Shown here: piece by piece, positions 1-6,957 of the stretch
Layout of the letters: each line of letters begins with the position of its first letter
How positions within the stretch are numbered: position 1 is the stretch's first letter
Assembly (NCBI GenBank): GCA_017625035.1
Contig: JAGALX010000006.1
Location: 1-37,466, forward strand
Length of the DNA stretch: 37,466 bases
Origin: Clostridia bacterium
Lineage (GTDB): Bacteria; Bacillota; Clostridia; TANB77; CAG-508
Direction of reading: 5' to 3'
The notes under the pieces: model-generated
Database searches by the model: none
The model's input: the letters and a program-made list of their open reading frames with translations, nothing else
What the model was told of the DNA's origin: nothing
Program-made: the position numbers and the translations under genes

Positions 1-74
1 TGATATATCCATTAAATTTTTCATCTCCTTAAACCTCCAAATACATTCTATCATGTACTTGGATATTATGTAAA

Positions 75-125
75 AAAAGTGGTCCATTTTTCAATTGTAA
101 TCAATTGATTTTTTGGTCCACTTTT
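75..125. repeat. Imperfect inverted repeat at host left edge
   Basis: The arms AAAAGTGGTCCA (75-86) and TGGTCCACTTTT (114-125) pair except at one centre position, with CAATTG repeated on both sides of a short loop. It overlaps the apparent 5' end of the next ORF. It could be a terminator-like hairpin or the end of a small insertion; I cannot tell which. Confidence 0.45.
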
Positions 126-632
126 AATATATCAAAAACATATTATGAAATACATAAGAAAGAAGATTTTTCTAATAAAAGAAATACTCCCAAAGATTAC
201 CTTGAATGGATAGATAAGAAAACTAAAATAATTATTAATTCTCCTGAATTTATTGAAAAGTCCAAAGAATGTATTATTCGTGGGGATGTAGTTTGGGTTG
301 AATTTGGATTTAATATTGGTGAAGAATTTAGTGGTAGACATCCAGCTGTTGTATTAAAAAATGGAGGTAAAACTTTGCTAGTTTTACCTATTACAAGTAA
401 ACAACCAACTGAAAAACAAATTGCTAGTAAAACATACATAGAGCTTGGAAAAATATATAATTTTAAAACTATGAAACGTTGGGTTAACATATTCAATATT
501 AGTCCTATAAGTATTGAAAGAATTGATTTTACAAAGAAAAAAGGAAATATAAAAGGGATTGATTTAGATAATATCTCAAAGGCTTTTTTAGAATCCGATT
601 TATTCAAATATAAACCTTCGAAAAAAGATTAA
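105..632 (+). CDS. PemK/MazF-like toxin-family protein, start unclear
   Basis: The central part (about residues 58-105) resembles the PemK/MazF fold: an RGDVVWVEFG strand, then GRHPAVVLKN and VLPITSK. Members of this family are usually sequence-specific endoribonucleases paired with an antitoxin. No antitoxin-like ORF is visible next to it in the window, though the upstream side is cut off at the window edge. The only ordinary start in frame is a TTG inside an inverted repeat, with no ribosome binding site, and the N-terminal ~50 residues look unlike a MazF N-terminus. The gene may be 5'-truncated or expressed from an upstream start destroyed by the repeat. The family call is moderately sure; the function is inferred from the family only. 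Confidence 0.5.
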   Translation: MIFWSTFNISKTYYEIHKKEDFSNKRNTPKDYLEWIDKKTKIIINSPEFIEKSKECIIRGDVVWVEFGFNIGEEFSGRHPAVVLKNGGKTLLVLPITSKQPTEKQIASKTYIELGKIYNFKTMKRWVNIFNISPISIERIDFTKKKGNIKGIDLDNISKAFLESDLFKYKPSKKD

Positions 633-697
633 TGATTTTACCATACTTTTTGCATAAATTCCTTGATTTTTACATAAAAATATAATATCATTTAATT

Positions 698-800
698 AAG
701 AGGATATCTAATTAATTAGATGACCGAGAAGGCTTACTTCGGTAAGCAGTTATGATTTAGAATGTAGCTTATATAGAAATATATAAGCTACAGTTTTTTT
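698..800 (+). ncRNA. Possible small RNA with promoter and terminator
   Basis: A promoter TTGATT (663-668), 17-bp spacer, TATCAT (686-691) precedes about 100 nt with no ORF. The stretch contains a UUCG-capped hairpin (GCTTAC-TTCG-GTAAGC, 732-747) and ends in an intrinsic terminator: 12-bp stem 763-774/781-792 followed by T7. I do not recognise a known riboswitch or RNA class. It could also be the leader of a gene that has been lost, since the next gene runs in the opposite direction. Confidence 0.4.
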
Positions 801-858
801 GTTCAACATAATACAATACAGTATGAGCTTTTTTATTTAGAGTACAAATTATACTATT

Positions 859-1557
859 TTAAAACTCTATTGTTGTTCTATTATTTTTCCACTTATCATA
901 TAGTTCTTGATATTTTTTCTTATTTTCAATATCTCCTATGCTATCATAAAATTTAACCAGTTTATCGTAACCAAAATCTGTAATTAATATATGTTTATTT
1001 CTTTCTGCAAAATCTATTACCTCAGCTAATTTATTAATATCTGGCTTATCATACATATACCAATTTTGCATACACATATATGCCTCATCTTCATCTGGAT
1101 TATAATTTATAAAATCTAATATTAAGTTTCTAGCTTTATTTTCATCTCCAATATGAAAATAACAATTTGCTATTTCTATTTTATTCTTGATTTCAAAATC
1201 ATTATCTAATTCTAGATTTTCTTGAATTTGATTAATGACTTGAATTTCTTTTTTCATAATTTCTCTATCAATATTTCCGTAAAATTGTAATACCGACATA
1301 TAGCCTTCTATCATCATACTTGCAGTGTTCTCTACATTAAAATATTTATTATCAATTAATTCAACGTTTTTAATACCTTCTTCTTTTGTAATTTCTATAA
1401 TTAAATTTAAGATTTCTTGATAATATTCAAGCACTTGTCTATCATACTTATTTAAATTCTGTTTCTCTCCAAAGCAAAAACAAGAAGTTGTTTTCATAAC
1501 AACACTTTCTATCTTTCTATCAAGTTCCATTATTTTTTCTATTTTATCATTGTTCAT
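859..1557 (-). CDS. TPR-like hypothetical protein
   Basis: About 232 residues, acidic and lysine-rich, with no signal peptide or membrane segment. The middle and C-terminal parts read like helical repeats of the TPR type (IANCYFHIGDENKARNLI, then a DEDEAYMCMQNWY segment). The ATG at 1557 is preferred over the one at 1575 because AGTAGGAAA lies at the right distance upstream of it. It lies 52 bp downstream of the SWIM-protein gene on the same strand and may be co-transcribed. Function unknown; the repeat fold is an inference from helix periodicity. Confidence 0.55.
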   Translation of the reverse strand: MNNDKIEKIMELDRKIESVVMKTTSCFCFGEKQNLNKYDRQVLEYYQEILNLIIEITKEEGIKNVELIDNKYFNVENTASMMIEGYMSVLQFYGNIDREIMKKEIQVINQIQENLELDNDFEIKNKIEIANCYFHIGDENKARNLILDFINYNPDEDEAYMCMQNWYMYDKPDINKLAEVIDFAERNKHILITDFGYDKLVKFYDSIGDIENKKKYQELYDKWKNNRTTIEF

Positions 1558-1627
1558 AATATTTCCTACTTTCATATTTTATTTAATTCTTCTAACATTA
1601 TATTTAATTTTATATATTTGCCTTAAA

Positions 1628-2515
1628 TCATTTTAGTTCCTGTATTTTTCCATCTAATATTTTCAATCTTTCATTTACAAATTTATCTTCTATAAAATAT
1701 TCATCTAATAATTTTTCAATTCCATCAGAATAATCTCCTAAAGTATCATTCTTAATTGTTTCAGTAATCCATTTAAAAATTTCGTTTTTAATGATATCAC
1801 TTTTACATTTATTTAATATTTTTTCTATAACTTCTACACATTCACTTTCTACATAGCTAGTAGTACCATCTGAATCATCTATAGGTAAATCTGGAAGTTC
1901 CTCTAATATTAAACTAGCTATCCAAAATGGAGCTTCATATTCCTTATGTTTTATTAAGTTATTTGCTTCTTGCATATAATCATACACTAAATTTGAAAAT
2001 TTATAAGTTTCATTATATTCTATAAATCCTTTTCTTCCAATTGCCTGATAAATACTTTGAGATATTCTTCTTTCGTATACTCTTTTTGGTGTCTTTTCAA
2101 AATATTGTACAAAATGACTTCTAAATTCATTTTGAAAATTATAGTTTTCATATAATTTTTCTAAAACAAATTCTTTAATTTCATTTTCTGATATTTTATC
2201 TATTATTTTATCATAGCTATCTGTATTTCTTATTTTCTTCTTGTTTTCTACTTGTCCATCATTTTCAAGATAGTATAAAAGTGCTGCCATATGCTTACAA
2301 TTATTTTCCTCTGCATACGGACAATCACAATTCATATCTTCTATATTTCCATTATTATCAATTTCTATCTGTACTTCATATATTTCTGTTCCATATACTA
2401 ATCCTTCATAACAGTTTTCATCTTTACTGACCTCGTGTACAGAATCTTCTAAATAATAATTGTAACCTCTTTTTAAAATTTTTTCTTCAAATAATTCTTC
2501 AAAATTAATCTTCAT
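1628..2515 (-). CDS. SWIM zinc-finger domain protein
   Basis: The N-terminal region carries the SWIM signature CxCx(n)CxH (CDCPYAEENNCKHMAALLYY, about residues 64-83), a zinc-binding module thought to mediate DNA or protein contacts. The remaining ~200 residues are helical and acidic without a recognised catalytic motif. SWIM proteins of this length in Firmicutes are mostly uncharacterised and often sit near SNF2 helicases, but none is visible here. GGAG precedes the ATG. Host flank gene; the specific role is unknown. Confidence 0.75.
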   Translation of the reverse strand: MKINFEELFEEKILKRGYNYYLEDSVHEVSKDENCYEGLVYGTEIYEVQIEIDNNGNIEDMNCDCPYAEENNCKHMAALLYYLENDGQVENKKKIRNTDSYDKIIDKISENEIKEFVLEKLYENYNFQNEFRSHFVQYFEKTPKRVYERRISQSIYQAIGRKGFIEYNETYKFSNLVYDYMQEANNLIKHKEYEAPFWIASLILEELPDLPIDDSDGTTSYVESECVEVIEKILNKCKSDIIKNEIFKWITETIKNDTLGDYSDGIEKLLDEYFIEDKFVNERLKILDGKIQELK

Positions 2516-2668
2516 ATATTACTCCAAATTTATTGTTTTTAACCAATATTATTTTACCAAATTTTTCTAACAAAATAACGTATTTCCACCTATATAATTT
2601 TTTCCATCTAAAAACACAAATTATATCTATCTTCTATCCCAAATTTTTATATGTTCAACTGTATATAC

Positions 2669-2935
2669 TCAGTCATGACTCTGATTTCCGTGACCTCCCT
2701 CCCATGGTCTTCTGAAAGCAAAACCTACTGGTATTGGTGCTCCATATAAATATCTTTGAGAGTTCCATGATAACATTGTATTTTTTGTTGTCCATAAAGT
2801 TGGACTGTTACTTGCTCCTCTGAACTCTCTTACTAATAAAGTATTATTTGTATTATATGGCATTGGCTCACTTTCACCTCGATAATATGTTTCAAATCTA
2901 TCTGTACTATTGTTGTATACTAATATTTTTGCCAT
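2669..2935 (-). pseudogene. Truncated M15-like cell-wall enzyme N-terminus
   Basis: The 88-residue product begins with a good ribosome binding site (GGAGGTT) and resembles, from memory, the N-terminal part of clostridial peptidase M15-like or endolysin-like proteins. In those, the segment ending in 'VGFAFRRPWEGGHGNQS' is followed by QHYAGVAFD with catalytic residues. Here translation stops right after NQSHD, so the catalytic part is missing. It lies 130 bp from the split tRNA, at the left edge of the ICE, and is probably a remnant of an earlier prophage or element. Alternative: a genuine small protein. Confidence 0.45.
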
Positions 2936-3029
2936 TTTATAACCTCCATAAAATATTATTTATATATTTTATGAAAATTTCTAAAATATGTTATAATCGA
3001 ACGGTAATATGTTTATACAAATTTTTTAA

Positions 3030-3058
3030 TTGATTTTTATTTGATATTATGATAATAT
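3030..3058 (+). promoter_or_regulatory. Host promoter of the split tRNA-Gln gene
   Basis: TTGATT (3030-3035), 17-bp spacer and TAATAT (3053-3058) place transcription start a few bases before the tRNA 5' end at 3071. With the ICE inserted, this promoter now reads through the tRNA 5' half and on toward the ICE-borne tRNA-Gln 128 bp further. I see no obvious terminator in between. Confidence 0.6.
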
Positions 3059-3070
3059 TCTAACATACAT

Positions 3071-3109
3071 TGGGGTATCGCCAAGCGGTAAGGCATCGGA
3101 CTCTGACTC
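3071..3109 (+). tRNA. 5' half of split host tRNA-Gln(CUG)
   Basis: TGGGGTA acceptor strand, D arm and 5' anticodon strand TCGGA, followed by the loop CTCTGAC (anticodon CTG) and TC. The sequence then departs into ICE DNA. Joined to 35130-35165 it gives a perfect cloverleaf: acceptor TGGGGTA/TACCCCA, anticodon stem TCGGA/TCCGA, T arm CTGTG/CACAG, encoded CCA. As it stands the gene cannot make tRNA. Confidence 0.92.
3099..3109. repeat. attL core (11-bp direct repeat)
   Basis: GACTCTGACTC here matches 35119-35129 exactly, and the identity stops on both sides. The core covers the whole anticodon loop plus two bases of each stem strand, a typical tyrosine-recombinase crossover site. It marks the left boundary of the ICE. 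Confidence 0.9.
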
Positions 3110-3122
3110 TTGTAATCTTGTT

Positions 3123-3142
3123 TTAACAAAAAACTTAACAAA
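3123..3142 (+). repeat. TTAACAAA direct repeat near attL
   Basis: Two copies of TTAACAAA (3123-3130 and 3135-3142), 12 bp apart, start 14 bp inside the core. By position they could be core-proximal Int or Xis binding sites. I see no clear matching pair at the right end. Confidence 0.35.
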
Positions 3143-3194
3143 GCCTTACATTACTGAATTTAAATAACTTATATGAAACTAAAAATCATAAAAT

Positions 3195-3215
3195 ATCTAA
3201 CCATTTATCTAACTA
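3195..3215 (+). repeat. Left arm-type integrase sites
   Basis: ATCTAACCA (3195-3203) and ATCTAACTA (3207-3215) form a direct repeat with 12-bp period, about 90 bp inside attL. The same motif occurs as a tandem pair near attR, in the same orientation. Tn916/lambda-type integrases bind such arm sites through their N-terminal domain. Confidence 0.65.
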
Positions 3216-3236
3216 TTTAAATATTTTTATAAAAAT

Positions 3237-3311
3237 TGGGGTGTAGCCAAGCGGTAAGGCAGATGGCTCTGACCCATCGATGCGTAGGTTCGAATCCTAC
3301 CACCCCAGCCA
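3237..3311 (+). tRNA. ICE-borne complete tRNA-Gln(CUG)
   Basis: A full cloverleaf: acceptor TGGGGTG/CACCCCA, anticodon stem GATGG/CCATC, loop CTCTGAC (anticodon CTG at 3269-3271), T arm GTAGG/CCTAC with TTCGAAT, discriminator G and encoded CCA. It shares the anticodon and overall form of the interrupted host tRNA but differs in every stem, so it is a distinct gene and not a duplication made by insertion. It lies inside the element between attL and the integrase, downstream of and in line with the stranded host tRNA promoter. A possible own promoter is TTACAT-17-TTATAT upstream. Likely role: replacing the CAG-decoding tRNA the element destroys. Confidence 0.93.
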
Positions 3312-3316
3312 TAATT

Positions 3317-4492
3317 TTAATCTGTAAATGTAAGGACATTTGATAATACATTTGCAGATTTATTTTTTGTATTTTTCTCTAAATGTGCGTAAATATTTGC
3401 AGTAGTAGAATATGTAGAATGCCCTAACCAATCTTGAATTTCCTTCATAGGAATACCTTTAGCTAGTAAAAGACTCGCACAAGAATGACGTAAACCGTGA
3501 AAAGTTATTTTTCTTAAAATATCCGCATTTTTATTCATAATTAATGCAAAATGATCTGTAACATATTCTGGTCTAAATAGCTTTCCCATTGAATCCACAC
3601 AAATATAATCCAAATACTTTTTATTATAACTGCTTCCACATATTTTCTTATTTTCATCAATTTGCTTTTTATGAGATTCTAATAGTGTAATTATTTCATC
3701 AACTAATGGCAATGTCCTATAACTAGATTGATTTTTTGTTTTATCTTTTAAAATAATAACTCGCTTATTATCTTTCCTCGTTTCTATTGCCTTATGCTTT
3801 ATAGTTATTGTTTTTTCTTCTAAATTAAAAGCCTCCCACTTTAGACCTAAAACCTCACTTCGTCTTAGCCCATAAAAACTTGCTAAATAAATAACAATTT
3901 TTAACGGATCATTTTTTATTATTTCAAATAATTTATTTAATTCTGACTGTGTATAGAAATTACCGATATATTGTTCCTTTTTGGGTCTTTCTACTTTATC
4001 AGCAGGATTGCTTAAAATTAAATCCAATTTTAATGCTGTTTGCAGTGCTTTTCTAATTACATTATGGTAATGTAAAACTGTGTTTCCAGTTAAATTTTTC
4101 TCATATAATGTATTGTAAAACTCTTGAATTTGTGAAGGTTTTAAATTATTAAGTGTAATTTTTTTTTCATAAAAATAATTACTAACCTTATTCACTATAA
4201 CATTATAAGAGTCATATGTATTTTCTTCTATTGTATTCTTTATAGAAATCAACCACTCTTTTAGATATGTAGAAAATAACTTATCTTCTGTTTTTGAATT
4301 ATCACAATACAGATTTTTTTTAAAATCTGCTAATATATCCTGTAATTTTTGATTAGCTAATCGTTTATTGTTTCCTTTTTCTGAAAGACCTGTAGAAATC
4401 CATTTTTGCTTTCTTTTTCCAGTAACATCTTTATAATTTAAAACTACTTGATAAATATTATTCTTTATTTGTAGGCTTGCTGTTATATTCAT
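3317..4492 (-). CDS. int: Tyrosine integrase
   Basis: A 391-residue integrase of the Tn916/phage type. Residues ~1-60 form an arm-binding-like N-terminus, ~75-165 a SAM-like core-binding domain, and ~175-390 the catalytic domain. Visible catalytic residues are R210 (YGLRRSE), H332 and R335 (HGLRHS), H358 (GHSTYS) and the nucleophile Y368 (NIYAHL). The ATG at 4492 is chosen because AAAGGAG lies six bases upstream; an earlier TTG would place the ribosome binding site inside the gene. It reads toward the ICE-borne tRNA and ends 5 bp from it, as usual for tRNA-targeting elements. It cuts and joins at the GACTCTGACTC core. Confidence 0.96.
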   Translation of the reverse strand: MNITASLQIKNNIYQVVLNYKDVTGKRKQKWISTGLSEKGNNKRLANQKLQDILADFKKNLYCDNSKTEDKLFSTYLKEWLISIKNTIEENTYDSYNVIVNKVSNYFYEKKITLNNLKPSQIQEFYNTLYEKNLTGNTVLHYHNVIRKALQTALKLDLILSNPADKVERPKKEQYIGNFYTQSELNKLFEIIKNDPLKIVIYLASFYGLRRSEVLGLKWEAFNLEEKTITIKHKAIETRKDNKRVIILKDKTKNQSSYRTLPLVDEIITLLESHKKQIDENKKICGSSYNKKYLDYICVDSMGKLFRPEYVTDHFALIMNKNADILRKITFHGLRHSCASLLLAKGIPMKEIQDWLGHSTYSTTANIYAHLEKNTKNKSANVLSNVLTFTD

Positions 4493-4590
4493 AAATACTC
4501 CTTTCAAAAATAACAGAATATATTTAACCTACTATTGATTTAATTAAATACTAACATAAAAGTAGATTAAAATCTATTCTAATTTTATTT

Positions 4591-4815
4591 TTAATCTATT
4601 AAATATGAAATAACATTTACTTTAGGTATTTTATATGCTCTTCCTATTTTTATTGTTCTTATTTTATTCTGTTTTACCAATCTATAAGCTAAAGTAATTC
4701 CTATTCCTAACATATCTGCTAGTTGTTTAATATCCACAATATCAGGATATGAACTAAACATTGAAATAGTATCTTTATTATAAATTTTAGTTTTTTCTGA
4801 ATTTATAGTTTCCAT
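4591..4815 (-). CDS. xis: Excisionase-like HTH protein
   Basis: 74 residues with a MerR/excisionase-type winged helix: DIVDIKQLADMLGIGITLAY followed by RLVKQNKIRTIKIGRAYKIP (residues ~27-67). Proteins of this type bend DNA at the attachment sites and bias the integrase toward excision. It is encoded directly upstream of the integrase on the same strand, with a strong AGGAGGG site. Its start overlaps the end of the preceding small ORF, which suggests translational coupling. Confidence 0.85.
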   Translation of the reverse strand: METINSEKTKIYNKDTISMFSSYPDIVDIKQLADMLGIGITLAYRLVKQNKIRTIKIGRAYKIPKVNVISYLID

Positions 4816-4966
4816 ACTTCCCTCCTGAAATTTTATTTATCTCTTTAAAAAATCTCATTTGCTCTTCGTCTTCCATTTTTCTTTCGTAATCTGATTTATT
4901 CATGTTTTCACCAACTACTATTAAATACATTCCTAAAGCTATTACTACAAATAATACTATCCACAT
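4787..4966 (-). CDS. Small membrane protein, 59 aa
   Basis: Not recognised. It begins MWIVLFVVIALGMYLIVVG, one hydrophobic span, followed by a charged tail rich in Glu and Lys. GAGGAGG precedes the start at a slightly long distance. It overlaps the xis start by 29 bp and follows the next small ORF by 2 bp, so the three look co-translated. Confidence 0.55.
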   Translation of the reverse strand: MWIVLFVVIALGMYLIVVGENMNKSDYERKMEDEEQMRFFKEINKISGGKYGNYKFRKN

Positions 4967-4968
4967 TT

Positions 4969-5103
4969 TTATCGCTCTTCCTCCTCAGAATATTTATCTT
5001 CGTTAAACCCTAGATATTTAGTGTCTTTAACATCTTCTGTAATAGGTAGAACTCTTGTATATTCAGGATACCTAATTTTAATAGCCTCAAAAAAATTCAA
5101 CAT
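4969..5103 (-). CDS. Small acidic protein, 44 aa
   Basis: Not recognised. MLNFFEAIKIRYPEYTRVLP then an acidic tail ending SEEEER. The ribosome binding site GGGAGG sits upstream of the ATG. Packed between neighbouring small genes of the xis operon, which is the main support that it is real. Confidence 0.5.
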   Translation of the reverse strand: MLNFFEAIKIRYPEYTRVLPITEDVKDTKYLGFNEDKYSEEEER

Positions 5104-5117
5104 AATTTCCTCCCAAT

Positions 5118-5318
5118 CTACTTTTCATCTTTTAAATTAAAATATTTTACAATTGCTATTTCCTTTGGATATACTCCAATCATTGCTTCTATTTCATTTG
5201 CGAAATCCTCTATTTTTAAATCTTTTAATTTATAATCTTTGTTAGCCGATTTTTGTAGTGAATGTAGTGCCAAAGCACCATAACTAACAATTATTCTTTT
5301 TAACAAACCATTGTCCAT
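5118..5318 (-). CDS. Hypothetical protein, 66 aa
   Basis: Not recognised. A helical small protein (MDNGLLKRIIVSYGALALHS ...). The ATG at 5318 is preferred over the upstream TTG because GTTGAGGT lies in front of it. It is in the xis operon, 14 bp before the next small ORF. Confidence 0.55.
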   Translation of the reverse strand: MDNGLLKRIIVSYGALALHSLQKSANKDYKLKDLKIEDFANEIEAMIGVYPKEIAIVKYFNLKDEK

Positions 5319-5333
5319 TCTATACCTCAACTT

Positions 5334-5750
5334 TCATAATTTTATATATTTCGGAACATCACTACTTCTTCCAAGTTCGCTTTTAAAAACAAATCTTTTT
5401 CTATTACTATCATAGCTATAAGCACTAATGTTCCAATTTCTATAAGCCATATTTGATAACTTTCTTCCTTTTGACAATTCAAAACTTGCTTGATTGTGCA
5501 TATGTTTTAATATTAAATTATCTACTTTGTTTTGAAATTGTATAATTTTTCGCTTGTTTTTTATATATTCTTTTGTTTTATTGATATGATTTATCTTATT
5601 TATAGCCTTCCTCTTTTGTTTTTCTTCTAAATACCTTGCATCCTTTTGAAGAACTCTTGTAACTGTATATTTAGGTATTTGTAATTCTTTTGCAATTTCT
5701 ACAGGTTTCTTTTGTTCATTAAAATACATTTCTCTAATTTTTGTTTTCAT
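5334..5750 (-). CDS. HTH DNA-binding protein, 138 aa
   Basis: The N-terminal ~40 residues form a sigma-like or resolvase-like helix-turn-helix (KPVEIAKELQIPKYTVTRVL). A lysine-rich helix and a C-terminal region rich in aromatic residues follow. The whole protein is basic. AAGGAG precedes the ATG. Placed in the regulatory cluster between the sigma-like pair and xis, it may control excision genes; target unknown. Confidence 0.65.
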   Translation of the reverse strand: MKTKIREMYFNEQKKPVEIAKELQIPKYTVTRVLQKDARYLEEKQKRKAINKINHINKTKEYIKNKRKIIQFQNKVDNLILKHMHNQASFELSKGRKLSNMAYRNWNISAYSYDSNRKRFVFKSELGRSSDVPKYIKL

Positions 5751-5795
5751 CTGTAGCTCTCCTTATTGCAACTTTTTGCTAACACTTTTTTTACT

Positions 5796-5930
5796 CTACA
5801 AAATTAATGAGTGTTTTTTCTCATTTCTATTTTTTAGATTATATAGTTTCATAAAATGCAAAGTTCTTCTTCTCTTTTTTGCTTGAATTCTTTTTTGTCT
5901 TATGTATTCTTTAATTTCAAAAAAACTCAT
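5796..5930 (-). CDS. Small basic protein, 44 aa
   Basis: Not recognised. MSFFEIKEYIRQKRIQAKKR and further Arg/Lys; very basic, could bind nucleic acid. GAAGGGAAGTGATG precedes the start. Support is the ribosome binding site and the position in the same-strand cluster. Confidence 0.45.
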   Translation of the reverse strand: MSFFEIKEYIRQKRIQAKKRRRTLHFMKLYNLKNRNEKKHSLIL

Positions 5931-6012
5931 ATTTCATCACTTCCCTTCTAATATTAAGAACGGAAATTTTTTTAATTTTCGGTCGCTTTTTTAAAATTTT
6001 TTTCAAATTTTT

Positions 6013-6180
6013 TTATTTCTCCCTATTTTTAGTAAGTTTTTTATAAATCTCCATAACAATAAATTGCTTTAAATCTTCATCTATTTTTCCATGTATTTCA
6101 CTATATTTATTTATCAATCCATCATATCTTCTTACTATATCCATAACATCATTATCTGTTAAATCATAATTATTAAACAT
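6013..6180 (-). CDS. Sigma-70 region 2-like protein, 55 aa
   Basis: The sequence DVMDIVRRYDGLINKYSEIH then GKIDEDLKQFIVMEIYKKL has the layout of a minimal sigma-70 region 2 helix seen in small ORFs of conjugative elements. Its ATG overlaps the terminal stop of the region 4-like gene (ATGTTTAA), so the two are translationally coupled. Together they look like a split sigma factor, comparable in idea to Bacillus SigO/RsoA. No region 4 is present here. Confidence 0.6.
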   Translation of the reverse strand: MFNNYDLTDNDVMDIVRRYDGLINKYSEIHGKIDEDLKQFIVMEIYKKLTKNREK

Positions 6181-6568
6181 TTTTATCAACTTCCCTTCTA
6201 ATCTTATTTATAATCCTTCTTCTCTTTGATCTAATTGCTTCTGATGTAGAAAACATTATTTGGGCAATTTCTTCTTATGTTTTTTCTTCTACATAATAAA
6301 AATAGAGCACCGACTTTTCGTTATAAGTCAATGCTCCAACTATATTATATATTTTTTCATCTTCAAAAATATTTTCAAGCTCATCAATTTGGGCTTTGTA
6401 TTCAAAGTCTTCTTCATAACCTAAAATAGCACTTTCATTTAAAAGCACTTCTTTTTCATCTAGGCTTTCTTCTACAAAGATATATTTATTAATTCTAAAA
6501 AAATCATTTCTTGCATTTTTTATAATAATCTTTAGTACTGCTTTTTCATCTTTATTTAATATATACAA
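6173..6568 (-). pseudogene. Sigma-70 region 4-like gene with in-frame TAA
   Basis: The first 97 residues match the short sigma-like family of ICEs, ending LTYNEKSVLYFYYVEEKT. Then TAA (6275-6277) interrupts, and the same frame continues EEIAQIMFSTSEAIRSKRRR and on to a stop at 6173. That continuation is exactly the region 4 helix-turn-helix that should follow. So one nonsense change separates the DNA-binding helix from the rest. The start is a TTG (6568) with a weak ribosome binding site. Alternatives: readthrough, or a sequencing error. The overlap with the region 2-like start supports the longer frame as ancestral. Confidence 0.65.
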
Positions 6569-6603
6569 TATAAATCACGCTTCTAGAAACTTAGTATTTA
6601 CAC

Positions 6604-6755
6604 CAAAGTTCTAGGAGTAATCTATAGAATTATTCCATTTTTATTAACTATTATTTATACATAAAATCACCACCTTATATCAAAGTTTATAAAAAGTGTA
6701 TTAATTACTTTTCTAAAGTATATAAAACCTCTTTCGTTTTACTCCTAAAACTTTG
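6604..6755. promoter_or_regulatory. Inverted operator pair in divergent region
   Basis: TTACTCCTAAAACTTTG (6739-6755) and its inverted copy CAAAGTTCTAGGAGTAA (6604-6620) match at 16 of 17 bases, 118 bp apart. The right copy extends into a perfect palindrome AACTTTGTATAAAGTT (6749-6764). A further CAAAGTT lies near 6680. They sit between the sigma-like genes (left) and the response regulator (right), so a looping repressor or activator could control both. Confidence 0.5.
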
Positions 6756-6791
6756 TATAAAGTTCCTGACAGTAATTTACTATAATTTTTA

Positions 6792-6845
6792 TGTAAAATG
6801 TAAAAAACGTAAAAAAACGTAAAGAAAACGTAAAAAAACGTAAAA
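6792..6845 (+). repeat. Tandem CGTAAA repeats with A-tracts
   Basis: Units of GTAAAA/CGTAAAAA repeat six times. The CGT triplets start at 6808, 6818, 6829 and 6839, spaced 10, 11 and 10 bp (one helical turn), preceded by two TGTAAAA units. The A-tracts in phase should bend DNA. The array lies 40 bp upstream of the response regulator promoter. Possible regulator array or iteron-like site. Confidence 0.6.
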
Positions 6846-6881
6846 TTTTAGCAAAAATAATTCGCAAAAGTACTGGTTTTA

Positions 6882-6910
6882 TTGATTTTTTCATTTTTAT
6901 ATGATATATT
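6882..6910 (+). promoter_or_regulatory. Promoter of Spo0A-like regulator gene
   Basis: TTGATT (6882-6887), 17-bp spacer, TATATT (6905-6910). Start expected near 6917, about 40 bp before the GGAGGG-preceded ATG. It lies just downstream of the phased CGTAAA array. Confidence 0.55.
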
Positions 6911-6957
6911 ATGTTTAGTTCTTTTTTATGTTAATTATAAATATTAAGGAGGGAATT

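Noticed and set aside
2533..3033. Plus-strand ORFs at 2533-2715 and 2848-3033
   Set aside because: Low-complexity Phe/Leu/Tyr-rich products without ribosome binding sites; the opposite-strand genes and the tRNA promoter explain the region.
3237..3311. ICE tRNA arising by duplication of the host tRNA during insertion
   Set aside because: Acceptor, anticodon, variable and T-arm sequences all differ from the split host gene; only the loops and general tRNA-Gln features agree.
6275..6277. TAA recoded as a sense codon in this organism
   Set aside because: Most other genes here end properly at TAA with correct lengths, so a general reassignment is untenable; a single mutation or error is simpler.
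6792..6845. CRISPR array
   Set aside because: The repeats are 10-11 bp long with no spacers; they are phased binding-site-type repeats. No cas gene is present anywhere in the window.
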